Source: Psococerastis gibbosa
Taxonomy: Eukaryota > Arthropoda > Insecta > Psocodea > Psocidae
Assembly: GCA_963971405.1 (NCBI GenBank)
Contig: OZ020488.1
Location: 21,409,089 to 21,473,088 of the forward strand
Length of the DNA: 64,000 bases
Reading direction: 5' to 3'
Shown here: positions 11,430 to 23,583 of the stretch, in pieces
How positions within the stretch are numbered: the first letter of the stretch is position 1
Layout of the letters: each line of letters begins with the position of its first letter
Made by a program: the position numbers and the translations under genes
The notes under the pieces: generated by a model
What the model saw: the letters and a program-made list of their open reading frames with translations, nothing else
Told to the model about the DNA's origin: nothing
The model's database searches: none

Positions 11430-11915
11430 TAAATGCCATTGAGTATTGTGTAGTTGCCTATTCAATTTCAGTACCAACCTACAAACAAAAGAAGAGAGGT
11501 CAAGAAGATAGCTTTTTATGTAAATATTGCATAATTAAAAACAAATGATATTCGTAAAATATATAATTTCCACGTTTTCCAGAGTTTTTTCTCCGGAGAA
11601 AAATTCCCATGGGCGAAAAACTTTACGATGAAAATTCTAATCCGATATTAAACTTTTTTATTTCCTTTTTGGGGTCACCGCAAATCCTTCAATTCTGTTT
11701 AAAACGAATCAACTTTTGTTCTTATTGTCTAAAATTTACATAAAACATAAAAAATTCTTTTCATCATAAATTTTGTATTTCTTTGCAAGTTACCGGAGAG
11801 TTATGAGCTGCGTCTGCTTAATAAATCCTTTAAAGGTAACTGGCAACTCTCTCCCGAGGAAAGTCAAAAGATTACGACAATAAACTTTTCCAAATTTACG
11901 TTATATACCTACATA
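11430..11915. other. No gene recognised
   Basis: AT-rich; nothing identified. Confidence 0.4.
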
Positions 11916-11918
11916 CAA

Positions 11919-11975
11919 GTACTATTACTAAGCCAACCTAACGGAGTTAGGGCTATAAAGCTGTGTACCCTGTAC
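11919..11975 (-). repeat. SINE family A, 3' fragment
   Basis: TATTACTAAGCCAACCTAAC and GGAGTTAGGGCTATAAAG match the 3' part of the tRNA-derived SINE at 37.5, 43.0 and 55.7 kb. The 110-bp hAT follows directly at 11976. Confidence 0.6.
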
Positions 11976-12085
11976 TAAGGCCGTGCCCTGGTTTTTGTTC
12001 TAAATTTTTTTTAACGTATTTTATTAATGAGAGTACCTTCTGCCCTGTGTAAAGCCCTCTTATTTCGGAGGTGGACACGGCCTTG
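11976..12085. mobile_element. 110-bp hAT-like element with perfect 8-bp duplication
   Basis: Ends TAAGGCCGTG and CACGGCCTTG, flanked by CCCTGTAC on both sides (11968-11975, 12086-12093). The CAAGGCCGT-type end also appears at 4285 and 42726. Confidence 0.8.
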
Positions 12086-12099
12086 CCCTGTACTATATC

Positions 12100-12730
12100 A
12101 ATATCATATAAAAGGAATACTGATGGGGTGGAGTAGAATTAACTGTTGGCAGTATTGGAGTCATGGCCGGCTGTAGACAGCCAAGGGGATTGGGATTTTT
12201 TCTTTGGAAAATGAAAAAGTATGCAGGCCACTTAAAGCCGTAGTAGGTACCTAATTGCATACGTTACACTATATACATTAGTTGTACTGTATATTGAACT
12301 GTAAATTGAATACTATTTACTATTTCCTTCATACTATGCCAAACATTTGACATCATGAACCATACTAGACGGCGGTTAAAAGTGAAAGCGAATTTATTGA
12401 AAAATAATAGCGGAAGTGTTATGTTTAATACCGCACTTAAGGGATAGTAAAAGGATTTCAAGGGAGAGGGGCCAACATGCTGCAGAGGTACTTCAAGTGA
12501 AGATGATGAGTGAAGGACCCTTGAGTCAAACTTGACCACCTGATGATTCAACTTTGTGTGGCATCGCCAAACTTTTTACAATGTTTATGTCAAAGGGTCA
12601 ATTTTGGGCATTGATAGTGGTTCTGCAGCCATAGCACAGTAACTTATCCGGCAATAAGTGGAAATTATCCTATATAAGCCCCAATGAATGTCCTTACTAT
12701 ATTAAACGCAGGGTTAAAACTAATAATATA
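12100..12730. other. No gene recognised
   Basis: A 95-codon frame on the minus strand (12264-12551) has no motif or splice support. Confidence 0.4.
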
Positions 12731-12734
12731 ATAA

Positions 12735-12935
12735 GCGACTTCGATGGCAAGGTGGTAACGTGCTTGTAATTGTGCGAGTCTCTACAGGGCATGCGATCGG
12801 AGACATGTCGTAACTCAACACGGGTACTAACTTACAGAGGCGACTGAAGAGGTCAATTGGATACATTCATTTAAATTGTTTGTATGATATTAACCTTTTT
12901 TAAAATAAAAGAAAAAGAAAAAAAATAAAATCGCC
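12735..12935 (+). repeat. tRNA-derived SINE, family B
   Basis: Head ACTTCGATGGCAAGGTGGTAA has an A-box-like motif, and GCGATCGGAGAC about 50 bp later is a degenerate B box. The body (CTCAACACGGGTACTAAC, AGAGGCGACTGAAGAGG) is shared with 53.3 and 58.9 kb. It ends in an A-rich tail. Confidence 0.65.
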
Positions 12936-12939
12936 AACT

Positions 12940-13270
12940 GGGGATGGTCATTAAGTAACGAGACCGATATAAAATGAATAAATGAATGAAACGTGTATTA
13001 AAATATAAAACAATTTTAATACTTTAATAATTGTAAGGCCGCCTTAGGTAGACCTACATTAATTTTCCATGCCCCAAAACTAAAATAAAGAATAAAAATA
13101 AAATTAGACCAACTACTATTAAAATAAACTTACATGAACGATTAAGTATCGGCCTAGGCTGCCTGCTAATAGGCATTCATAAGTGAGCGACACGAAATGA
13201 GCGAATAATTTTAACTGATTACTGAACAATTCGTTACGAACGAGTCCTGAATGTCTTCTGCTTTGTTTTT
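12940..13270. other. No gene recognised
   Basis: A-rich sequence after the SINE tail; nothing identified. Confidence 0.4.
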
Positions 13271-13274
13271 GAAT

Positions 13275-13690
13275 GGGCAAGTTAATTCTAACACGCCTCC
13301 TTCCCATGCCATCTAGCACGGATCGGTGTCCGGGAGACTCCTCTCTGTGAGTGTGAGGATCAAGAGGGTACTCCAGACCACATCACTTTTGAGCGCCCCC
13401 TCTACAGCCGGGAGAGGACACAGCTTATTAGCAGGTTGCAGGACCAGGGGAAGTTGCCGCCATTCACGTATATGGATGTGCTCCAGGACTTGGACAAAGA
13501 GGTGCTGACGGAGGTGGTCCGCTTCCTGGAGAGTATCGGACAAAAGTGGTAGGACGTTGGGCAAGCTGTTCTAGACGGTCCCTGGGCAACCTTGTTGTCC
13601 AGTGAGCTCCCGATAGCAGTCTTTTGCCAGATTGGATTTGGCTGTATACCTTTAAGCCAAAAAAAACAATTCTAACACCTTGTTAAAAAG
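13275..13690 (+). mobile_element. LINE 3' end: ORF2 C-terminus and 3' UTR
   Basis: A frame from about 13290 to a TAG at 13550-13552 reads HLARIGVRETPLCECEDQEG then TPDHITFE, and ends VVRFLESIGQKW. The C-x-C...T-x-x-H pattern is the zinc-knuckle-like tail of Jockey/R1-type non-LTR retrotransposons. The expected last cysteine (in FECP) is an arginine codon CGC, one transition from TGC. About 130 bp of 3' UTR with an A-rich stretch follow. Heavily 5'-truncated; inactive. Confidence 0.65.
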
Positions 13691-13699
13691 GTTTAAATA

Positions 13700-15250
13700 A
13701 ATAATTCTCCGGGTAAGTTATTCTTTCTTATAGCTGCAGGATCCTGCAATTACATTAAATTTGGCGGGTTGTAGGGTCACAGGCGCCATCTTCTAGGACA
13801 CAGCTAGAAGAACTAATTCTTTTCATTTCTTAGCAAAAACAACCGGCATTTCCTGAAACATCCGAAACCCTTTCCCATAATGCTACCTCAGCAAATGGAA
13901 GTGGCGCCGGCGAAAATACGCATGGAGAATTGTTAGACAGACAGACAGAGCAGAGGCGTTTATCTAATTGTAAGCAAGAGGAGAGAAAAAGAAAACAAGG
14001 CGAAACACAAGGGAACCGCAGTATGGGAGGTTGAGGGAGGGGGGGGGGAGTACTGCAGAAGCTTTATTAAATACCCCCAATTTGATAATAGGGGTGAATG
14101 CCTCCCCGAGGACGCACGGGCTCCAAGGAGCTGGTCGACGTGTGATAAATATTCCCCATTCCACTCTTTTGTGAACAACCCCTCAATGGGGTCCTTATCT
14201 TCCAAGAAAATGTATCATCATTTTACGCGGAGCTGTATACAACTACTCGACAACTTGTTGTTCCAGCCATGAGCCAATATTGTTTAAGTCGAGCTTTAGC
14301 CGTTTTTTAACGTTCACTGCTGAACAGTCAGTATTAAGGTGTCCAAATAACCGATCAAAATGGGTCGTATCAGGATTAGGATAACGTCATAGACTCATAG
14401 ATATGATATACAGAACTTACAGTACTTCTGAAAGCTGTAGTGGTGACTTTATGGAGTGCAGTCAAGCTGACTGACACCTTTAAATAATAATAAAAATTAG
14501 GTGCAGTAGCCTGACTGAGTTTTGCTGTCCAACCTAAAAAAAACCTCTAGGGTTTAGTGCATTCGTCATTTGGGTCGTAGTAATTTGCCTATTAACAAGA
14601 CAAGTATCGATGCTGAAGGACTACACTAATAAATAGCTAGTTAACAGTTAATAAGAAATAATTATTTGAGTTGTCTATTAGCAAAAGCAATCCTCTCCAT
14701 TTTTTTCAGTTTTGAGATATTCGCGCCATTTTTTTTATTTTTCAATACTCTATCCGATGAATCAGATATTGAGACGCAAAAGCAATTCTAATACTGTTAA
14801 AATTAGCTTTAAAAACTGTAATGTTATACCTCATGGCGTTGCGGCACAGCAGTTTTTTGCAGTTTCTGAAAAATCGGCCTGGCTGGACAGGATTGCTTTT
14901 GCTAATAGGCAACTCATTTTATCAGTTAGCTCGGTAATGGCAACCCTGCTGTAATATCGTCAGTCTTAAGTATAGTTTATAAAATTTCCTATCTTTTACT
15001 TCACGCGGTAGGTGATAGCTTTGAATATGTAACATTACGGGCTATTCAATGGTGATTTTAATACTTGTACTCAGTGAGGGTGGCATAGGAAGCGGGAACT
15101 AGTTTGTCAATGGCCAAAAATTCATGCGGAAACAATAACAGAAACCCGATGAGGTCTTTGGCACGATAAGGTCCAATGGGCTGCTACAAGAAGGCCTCCG
15201 TCCATAAAAAGCCCTTCAAATTATGATCAATCAATGAAGCCCTGCCTTAC
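13700..15250. other. No gene recognised
   Basis: Short chance frames only (13960-14205 minus, 14712-14954 plus). A poly-G tract is at 14038-14048. The part around 13760-13925 is richer in GC, but I could not assign it. Confidence 0.4.
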
Positions 15251-15253
15251 TTT

Positions 15254-15636
15254 GGCGCCCATTCCACCGACCGGCTAGGGCTATTTACAAAAACAGTGAC
15301 CTGGTAGCAGACATTCAAGACTTAGGCGGGGATTCCACCAACCTCGCATTGCAGAATTGACGGAAATGTTTATTTTCCTCTATGCCATAGTTTAAATTGA
15401 TCAATGATCATACAGTAAAATCACAAACAAACAAACTAAAATTAAAAAATGGCGTCATGGATATGTTAAGTACAAACATTTTAATAGATTTCTATAAAAA
15501 GACAAATTCTAATTTCCGTCAATGCCATTTGCATTCTGCAATGCAAGGTCGGTGGAAACGCAACCTAAGTCTTGAATGTCTGCTACCACGTCACTGTTTT
15601 AGGAAATAGCCCTAGCCGGTCGGTGGAATGGGCGCC
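15254..15636. mobile_element. Nested palindromic MITE F, first copy
   Basis: Outer arms GGCGCCCATTCCACCGACCG are mirrored at 15604-15636 and continue through GGCTAGGGCTATTTAC and GTAGCAGACATTCAAGACTTA. At the centre sits a second MITE (GGCGGGG..TTCCACC ends, CTCGCATTGCAGAAT arms) of about 230 bp. Its centre runs opposite to the copy at 15830. Confidence 0.85.
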
Positions 15637-15829
15637 TTTTGAGCTCATTTTCTGGTCCTTATAATACATTAAATTACTTCAACGGGCCATAGCCTAAATA
15701 ATAACGACAACAAAATCCCTTTACATAATTTATAATTTATATTACCAAAAGACTTTAACGGTGGGTACCGACACAATGTTCATAGATTAAAAATATTACT
15801 AAACTTAATAACTTACTTAGGCGCCCATT

Positions 15830-16192
15830 CCACCGACCGGCTAGGGCTATTTACAAAAACGGTGACATGGTAGCAGACATTCAAGACTTAGGTGGCGTCT
15901 CCACCGACCTCGCATTGCAGAATGCAAATGACATTGACGGAAATTAGAATTTTTCTTTTTATAGAAATCAATTAAAATGTTTGTACTTAACATATCCCAT
16001 GACGCCATTTTTTAATTTTAGTTTGTTTGTGATTTTACTGTATGATCAATTTTAACTATGGCATAGAGGAAAATAAACATTTCCGTCAATTCTGCAATGT
16101 GAGGTCGGTGGAAACCCCGCCTAAGTCTTGAATGTCTGCTACCACGTCACCGTTTTTGTAAATAGCCCTAGCCGGTCGGTGGAATGGGCGGC
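15830..16192. mobile_element. Nested palindromic MITE F, second copy
   Basis: Same structure as 15254-15636, flanked by TA (15828-15829, 16193-16194). The inner element spans 15891-16121 and is itself flanked by TA. It lies 193 bp from the first copy in opposite orientation, so the two could pair as one long hairpin. Confidence 0.85.
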
Positions 16193-16369
16193 TAAGGAAA
16201 ATCAAGTCACCTTCTTCCTTCCGGCGCTATTTTCCTAATTAACCGATCTATATTTGATATCTCGGTTGCCTATAGGCTGTCTGGCGTCAAACCAGATGGC
16301 TGCAAGCCCATTCTAAGGGAAGCCCGGTGGCGCTTATGCAGCTATGAAGTAACCAAATGCAAACGGCAG

Positions 16370-16506
16370 TGGCGTAGTCAGGCACTAAAGTAGCGAATGG
16401 TGGAAATAAGAAAGTTGGAGGGCTCTGACATTACACTCAATTAGGAAGGCCTAGAACCGGCTGCGTATCATACCCTCCAAAGCATAGCCAAAAAATGTAG
16501 CAAGTA
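16370..16506 (-). repeat. hAT left end and SINE-A fragment
   Basis: CAGTGGCGTAGTCAGGCAC at 16370 is a hAT-type left end with no partner found. From 16430 a degraded stretch (CTCAATTAGGAAGGCCTAGA, CCCTCCAAAGCATAGCCA) matches SINE family A on the minus strand. Confidence 0.5.
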
Positions 16507-16590
16507 AGAATATCATAGTTACCTCCGTTATGCACTGTACTTAGTTACTTAGCATAAATAATGTAAAAATATGTCTGCTTTTTATTACAG

Positions 16591-16684
16591 GGAAAATGAA
16601 AGAATAGAAGAAAAATGCAAAAAACCGGAAAATATGTTTTTAATGGTCTTTGAAGTCGATGATAACGATGGTTGGCACATTTGA
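16591..16684 (+). CDS. Possible terminal exon
   Basis: A strong acceptor (CTGCTTTTTATTACAG) opens a 30-codon frame, ENERIEEKCKKPENMFLMVF, ending in VDDNDGWHI and a stop. No other exon or family match is visible and no AATAAA follows closely, so this may be chance. Confidence 0.22.
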
Positions 16685-16699
16685 AAAGAATACAAAAGA

Positions 16700-17280
16700 G
16701 TAAGACAATAGGAAATGCCGTTATTATGATTTTTGTGTGAGGATGCCTTAATTTTTTCCTCCCAACTCGTTAAGTACAGGCAGAGCGCCTAATGATGATC
16801 CAGCCCTCAATGATGCATTGTCCTCTACAGCTGCATAGCATTTTCTCTTTAGACTTTTAGAAACATAATGAGACTGCAGAATATAAAAGGCGCGGGAAAG
16901 GAGATATTTGTGGGGGGTTGGGAAAGATGATGACACACCCCTGATCGTAAAATTAATATAACAGCATTTTATTTGGAGTCACGACTGACGTCTTAATAAG
17001 TTCCCCCCTCCCCCTCTCTTTCTGCTACCCCCTGTTCCACCCCCGCGTCTTCATCGTCTCGGGTTTATTGTCTGTTTCGCGTTTGTTTGAAACTTTTCAG
17101 TGAGTTTTAGGATAATTTTTTGAGTAAGCAGCCATTTTAAGGGTTAAACGAAATTTTTTGATAGTTTTCTGTTATCAATTTTCTTAGCGGTGGGATTATC
17201 CCTAAATTTTACATGTATTGCAGTTAGTGCATATTTGCTGATTAATACCTAAGTCGTACTGGTGGATTTAAACTTCAATC
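16700..17280. other. No gene recognised
   Basis: A pyrimidine-rich stretch lies at 17003-17045. No coding evidence. Confidence 0.4.
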
Positions 17281-17285
17281 ATATC

Positions 17286-17635
17286 AAGCTCTCTTGTGTA
17301 TATGTGATACACTCATTGGCTCTAGCTATTCTCTTGGATATAATAGCCTAATTTGCTGAAGGGGATATGGAAAAATTAATTTAGACAGTTACTGAACAAT
17401 TTTATTGTACTGGTATGGTCTCAAATTTGGAGCACTATTTCCACAAGTGGTGTATTAAGCTCTCTTGTAGTATATGTACGATACATGTGAGACACTCATA
17501 GGTTCTAGCTATTCTTTTGCACAGAATAGCCCACTTTGCTATGCAGGATATATGGAATAAAACCAATTTTAACATTTACTAAACAATTGTACAGGTATGG
17601 TCGCAAGTTTGGGGCACTATTTCAACAACTGGAGT
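17286..17635 (+). repeat. Diverged tandem duplication, ~171-bp unit
   Basis: AAGCTCTCTTGTGTATATGT...GGTCTCAAATTTGGAGCACT is repeated from 17457 as AAGCTCTCTTGTAGTATATG...GGTCGCAAGTTTGGGGCACT, with several substitutions and small gaps. Confidence 0.75.
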
Positions 17636-17965
17636 TTATATATATATATGCTGATGATCGTCCAAATGTTTTTAAAAAAAATCTGTAACTTTGAGAAAAA
17701 CTACTCGCAAGAAGAAACATTAATTTTTAATTTAATTTAAAATCTAGACACCGTACTATTATTATTTTATTATTATATTGTATTTTAGCAGTCTATGCCC
17801 AATAGTTTGTGGCATGCCAAGCATGTATTATTATGGAGAAAACAACTGTGCCCACCATAAAATTACAGATACTTTCACTTTCAATGGGTAATTCTAACGT
17901 TAATTAACGTATTCTGACTGTCAGTAAGACCATGCTTTCCTCTCTGGGTAGCATGTACTCGCAGG

Positions 17966-18631
17966 CAGGGGTGCCCAGTTTTGAAAAAGTCGGGGGGGGG
18001 GGGGCAAAAGATAGAGATGCCCCCCCCCCCCCCAACTATCATGGAAATTGTAATGGCTTGGATTTAGCTCCTGAGGAAATTTTTTTTACCTTTTTTAACT
18101 ATGCAATACCTTAGACTCTTACACCCCTTGCCCTTACTAAGTTGCTACCCTTAAAAAAGCAACAAACAAAGAAAAAACGTGTTGAATAAACTTCTTACAG
18201 AATATAGAATATATACCTAGTGTATTACAATTATTAAAAATTAAAAATACACCATCAATAACTTTTCAGAATACTCAGAATCATAGCTCCAGCAGGGCAA
18301 ATGTCGATCGCCGCACTGACATTTGGTTTATGAATTCGTTCATAAAGCTTTTTATTGCGTTCACTCTTTTTGGAGTCACGTTAGCTGGAAGGTGGGTACC
18401 ATATAAGCACTTAGTACTTATATTCGCGCCAAAATTCAAGCATTCAATTGTAGTATTAGCATTCTACTAGTTAAACATTTCTTGGTCCTATGTTTTAAGT
18501 CAGAAATTAAACATTTTCAATGAAAAATGGAAATGCCCAGGAAAAGTAAAGGGAATTGGTAGGCTTTAAGCCACTTTTCCTGGGGGGGGGGGGGCAAAAA
18601 GTTCCGTGCCCCCCTGTAGTGGGCGCCCCTG
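17966..18631. mobile_element. 666-bp hAT element with perfect 8-bp duplication
   Basis: Ends CAGGGGTGCCCAG and GTGGGCGCCCCTG, flanked by CTCGCAGG (17958-17965, 18632-18639). Poly-G/C tracts lie just inside both ends. The right part (GTTCCGTGCCCCCC) resembles 45220-45300. Non-coding. Confidence 0.92.
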
Positions 18632-18639
18632 CTCGCAGG

Positions 18640-19757
18640 GACTTTTATGAGGAAATTGTGGAAACCACCATAAGAGAAAAAATAGCAATGAAAAAAGTCC
18701 TATTCTACATTTCCTCGTGGTTCAATGGGAAAAGTAGAAATAATCAGAAGAAAATATGGGAATGAAGCAGAACGGAACAGAAAATGTTACTCGTATATTT
18801 TCCGGGGTGAGGCCCCAGTTATCAATTTATCTCAAGGCCTTGCGTCATGAATATGTCTTACCACTTTGTTGAGCCTTGTTCCAAATGTAAATTCCTGTGA
18901 TTAACCCCTCTTAATTACTCCTTTTTCGCTACTTTGTTTCGCTCAACTTGTTGTTCTTGTGTCTTTCTGCAACGTTTACAACTTATCCCGTCCCACCATT
19001 AAATGCCTTAAAGTTTGAATTTAGCAACCTAGAAAGAAAATAGATTACAAGTACATTATTAATGCGGAGTTATATATACGTTTTAACATAAGACCGTTTT
19101 TCATCTACCATCGTTGTATAATTTGTGTGGAATAGCTTCGCATTTGACTATCACGTTCCACTGCTCGCAATGAGCCATGGCATAGAATGATTATTAATAC
19201 TAAATAATAATATATATATTAATAATCAATGGGCTCATAGGCCTACGTCAGCGACCTAGAATTAATAATAATATTAAACGTTACAATTAATCCTAAATTA
19301 AATCAATGGGTACCCGAAAAATGAAAGGAAGATAAATTTGAGTGATTGGATTGGATCGATTTTAGTAGGAACATATAATATGAGTACCTAGTATGTATAG
19401 TACGTTGGGTCATCCATTGTTGGTGCTGCGCCATTTACGATATTGTAGAGTTTTAGCTATTTTCCTTACCTTTTTATTTAAGGTTACACCTAATTTCATA
19501 ACTAAGCGAGTTTTTTGTGAGCAGATATAATTTTCAATATTATATCGTACCGTTCGCTCCCGTACTCATATTATAAGCCTAATAGAAATAAGAAACATGG
19601 GCTATATGCATTGAACAACGGCATTAAACTTGCTTACTTCTAACTTCTTGCAACTGGCTTCCAGCTTGAAGTGATGCCGATGGCCAAATGTCGATCGGAC
19701 GCCCTTTTCGCCAGTGCCTAACGATTCTTCCTTTGCAGAATTTTTTCTATTCCTCCT
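18640..19757. other. No gene recognised
   Basis: A short plus-strand frame at 18632-18765 (RRDFYEEIVETT...) is protein-like, but no gene could be built. The rest is AT-rich. Confidence 0.35.
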
Positions 19758-19765
19758 CCTTCCAA

Positions 19766-20131
19766 CAGTGGCGTAACTGAGGTGGGGCAAGTGGGCATTT
19801 GCCCTGGGCGCCGTTCTGCCAGGGGCGCCAAATTGGCAGGCTGTTATCATAAAAAGTGTATTAATTAATTAATTAATCTAAAATATCATTCAAATTTAAT
19901 TATTATAATTCTAAAAGTAAAAAACCGAGAAATTCCAAAAGATATGTGTTTTTACCAATGTTTCAACTTATTGGCGCCTCATAGACCTAAATTTTAGTTT
20001 TTTTGTTAGAATAAGAATATATAAGAAAATGAACGATATGAAAAACATATTGGCAAAATTTTATCGGACGGGGGAGGGGGGCGCAAATTTAAAGCTTGTC
20101 CTAGGCGCATTCCACCCCAGATATGCCACTG
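19766..20131. mobile_element. 366-bp hAT element with perfect 8-bp duplication
   Basis: Ends CAGTGGCGTAACTGAG and CCAGATATGCCACTG, flanked by CCTTCCAA on both sides (19758-19765, 20132-20139). Left arm GGGCATTTGCCCTGGGCGCC is itself self-complementary. It lies inside the minus-strand ORF at 20101-20337. Confidence 0.92.
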
Positions 20132-20337
20132 CCTTCCAATGCCGTCACGAGTAAGTCCTTTTCTCTGCTTGGAATGGAGCATTGCAGGAGAAAAGGCTCA
20201 AGAGTTTGTTTATCCATTCCAACGGCCTTAAACTCATTGCAGACTTCCCCAAATATTTTATGCTGCTGTTTTCTGATGTTGGTTAAAACTCCATTTTTTG
20301 CAGATTTTTGTTGAAATATGGTCAATTTTGCTACCAT
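20101..20337 (-). pseudogene. ORF interrupted by a hAT insertion
   Basis: The minus-strand frame reads MVAKLTIFQQKSAKNGVLTN and continues with RKQQHKIFGEVCNEFKAVG. The coding-like part ends at 20140, where the hAT begins. Ignoring the element and one target copy, the frame continues for 13 codons (GGIEKILQRKNR) to a stop. No family recognised; it could be an exon or transposon debris. The codon composition is more protein-like than its surroundings. Confidence 0.35.
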
Positions 20338-20339
20338 AT

Positions 20340-21580
20340 TGACAATTTTCCAACTTTAAAACATCTCTACATTTGCGTTTAGCGTTTTGTAAAACATTAA
20401 ATTGCTACAAAATAACAGACAAATTTATTGCCCCAAATGGGGAATTCCTTGAAAATTTTGGGGTTAAGACGTTAAGTTCATGTTTTGCCAAAAGTTTTCG
20501 CGTGGGATTTGGTTTATGATATTACAAGGTTTTATTTATGGGTCTGGGTTAGGAAGTGAGTTTGGGGGTGTCACACACGCCATCCACCACCGGATGTGCA
20601 TAAGATTACTTTCAAGTTGGCAAATTATTCAATATAAGATCGCAATCTACTAAAGGGGCAATAATTATTGTACAATATTGTTACCCCATTGTTTAACCCT
20701 TGAATACTTGCTTAACTTTAACGCATATTTTCCAAAATTATCACCGATCCCAATCGACCGAAAAATAAAGAGAACATCTCACCCTGGCACCAATCAGCAA
20801 GATGAACAATGTTACAACATGGTGTTGAATAAGTACACCTCGTTATTTTAATTTTAGGGCTAGTAAAAGTAACAAAAATATTATGGTAAGCCTAAGTAAG
20901 CCTGCCTACAGTATTTAATTAAATTTCCCACCTACAGCTACAATAATTGAATGTATGAAATTACTATTTACAAAAAAGTGCCATACTGTACCTACAACTT
21001 ACCTCATACAAGGTAGGTCGTACAATTGTGCATTGCGAGTATGATAAAATGCATGTATGAATTTGCAGTACCTACCCAGTTTAATGAACATTCTACTCAA
21101 ACGCCACAATAAAAAGTATTACAAATTCTATTACCTTTTGTCACTAAATTTTGCATTGCAGTGCCCACAGATCCGCAATAGCTTCTATAGCTAAATCTGA
21201 AGGTGAGATAAATTTAAATTTAAAATTGTGGACGCAATATTGGTGCTGAATCAGGTAGGAAGGTAGAATAAGACAAGTCAGCTGCACGCCCCTTTGATGT
21301 TCCGTGTCTAACTAATGGAAACATCACTATAGCACCCTTTGAACCTTCTGCTGCAGGGCAACCTTTCCTGTGTTAACAATCCTTACTTACTTCCGTTTTT
21401 GATATTGTGTAGCCTTCAAAATGTAGCGTAATTAAATACAATTAGCCATGGTGTAACGACCTAAAGCCTATGGGTTCCTGTTTTAATTTTTAAGAGTATG
21501 TGCTATACCGAACTGCGACAGCCTCTGCCATAATGATTTATTTTCAAATAAGTCAAATTGCTATAGCAGCTTTTCAGCTT
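20340..21580. other. No gene recognised
   Basis: AT-rich, no window repeat found. Confidence 0.4.
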
Positions 21581-21589
21581 CATTTACAT

Positions 21590-21761
21590 CAGCGATCGGC
21601 ATTACATTAATTATTGGAAAATATAGCCTACTTAAGAACAGAAAATGCCTACTTTTTAGAGTGTCCGTAATAGGTACCTATATGTATTTAATATGTGCGG
21701 CCCGCAGGAAGGAACAGAATAAAAAATTTGGCCCACTGGAGAAAAAGGTTGCCGACCGCTG
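21590..21761. mobile_element. 172-bp hAT (Charlie-like) MITE
   Basis: Ends CAGCGATCGGCA and GGTTGCCGACCGCTG, the classic CAGNGGTCGGCAACC type of hAT terminus, flanked by ATTTACAT on both sides (21582-21589, 21762-21769). Confidence 0.9.
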
Positions 21762-21769
21762 ATTTACAT

Positions 21770-23030
21770 GCAGCTATAAATATACTGTACCCAATTGGTC
21801 AAAAGAAATGTCCAGGGGCAGAGAGGTTCCAACTTCCATTACTTTTGTACTTAAAAATGTGAAATTATAGATTAAAAATTAGAAATATAATCAGTGACAA
21901 TGAATGTGACTCCCATGTCCCAAACAGGTATAGTGTACATACGATATATATATATATTTATATACGTATAAGCCTAGAGTTTCAAAATTATATGTAAAGC
22001 TGAAAAAAGTATTAATCCTGTAGACATATACAGTAGCTATAAATTTATGATATTTGTATTCCCAATAGCAGCCTAGGCTACGGAGCACGCCTTATGCCGG
22101 GGCAATATATAAACTTTCTTCGTTACAAGTGATCATGTTCTGTACTAAAACAATCTTGATATAAGTTATCTCCTTAGATTTTGTGTATAACGCCATAAAT
22201 AATTTAATGAATTACTATTTACTGAGCTTTTAACCGAGAGCCACCTGTAAATTAATTTACAATATACTGTGCAATACACAAGGTTACATTTTTTTACTGC
22301 TGAAAAACAAACAAGAAAAACCTGTAATGCAGGAATATATTTTAGTTGATGCTGATGGTCCGTTTCAAGTGGAATGAAAATTTGAAACAGTTAGCATTGC
22401 ACGCTGCATAACTCCAAAAAGCAGAAAGCCCAAGTAACTTAAACTTGGGTCCGACACCGCAAACCCGCAACAAGGGAACAAGAGCAATAATGATAAGTGC
22501 TGACCGGTCACATGACCACACTGCTTACCCGTAACCAGTGTTGCCAAACTTTGTTGTACTACCCTTGCCCTCTCCAGCTTACCCTGGTTCTTCATTCACT
22601 TCAACTTCTACAACTATTATTCACAATTCACAACTAAAAAATGGCTTTAAGAAGTCAGGGCTCATTCGAGGTTTTCATTACCGTATTATTTGTTGAATTT
22701 GTTTATTAATTATTAATACCGACAAACGACATTCGACACTTTTGTCCTTACCGGTGGTGGTAGATTGGCGCCTCGTGTCTTGGATACTGACCCAACTTGC
22801 ACTTCGCTGCTCGCAGCTTGCTCGCAACTCGAACCCAGTTCGTCTGGGTGGTAGACTGGACTACTAGGGTCACACGTTCTCGATGTCAAACTACACAGGC
22901 TGCAAACGATAAAAACTTCCGCAAGTTCGGGAATGAGTCAGTAAGTAAGTACATAATAATCAGAATTATTACTAACGCATGTTGCAGCCAAACGGTTTCA
23001 TCAATATTATACGGGTACATCTTTTGTTTG
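21770..23030. other. No gene recognised
   Basis: AT-rich with an ATATAT tract near 21945. A GC-richer stretch with short TCGCTGCTCGCAGCTTGCTC repeats is at 22800-22830. No gene model could be built. Confidence 0.4.
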
Positions 23031-23036
23031 ATTCTA

Positions 23037-23180
23037 AGGCGGGGTTTCCACATACGTCAATGGTCAATGAGAAATATGAAATTGACGTTTTAGCAGACGT
23101 TAAAGACATACTAAAAATGTCTGCTACCACGTCAAAACCATATTTCTCATTGACCATTGACGTATGTGGAAACCCCGCCT
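23037..23180. mobile_element. Palindromic MITE E, 144 bp
   Basis: Almost a perfect hairpin: AGGCGGGGTTTCCACATACG is mirrored exactly at the right end, and the arms continue through TCAATGGTCAATGAGAAATA. A left TA flank (23035-23036) is present; the right one is AA. The core is TTTTAGCAGACGTTAAAGAC. Confidence 0.85.
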
Positions 23181-23583
23181 AAGCTCAAACATTAAATGAG
23201 CCAGACTCACCATAAATCAGATGAGTGATTGGTTGTGGATTATATCAAAATCAAGGCGAGTTTTATCACGGTAGGAGTCCGTGAATACGCAGACCCAGCG
23301 GGCGTGAATAGGCTCAACAACTGTTTTATGTCGGGGCTTTACAACTCATCTTTCAGTGCAGTCATCACCCACTGTTGCCAACAAAAGGTTGATACCAACA
23401 TAAATCTTGAAAGTTTAAATCCGTCTTGGGTGCAAAGAAGCAAACATTATTAGGAAGGGTTGCGAGATGTCAAAAAAAAAATCTATTACCTGTTAAAAGA
23501 CAACCAACTATCTGTAATTTATGAATACGAAATATCGGCCTACGATAAATTAGTATTTAATGAACAATAACATAAATGGAACA

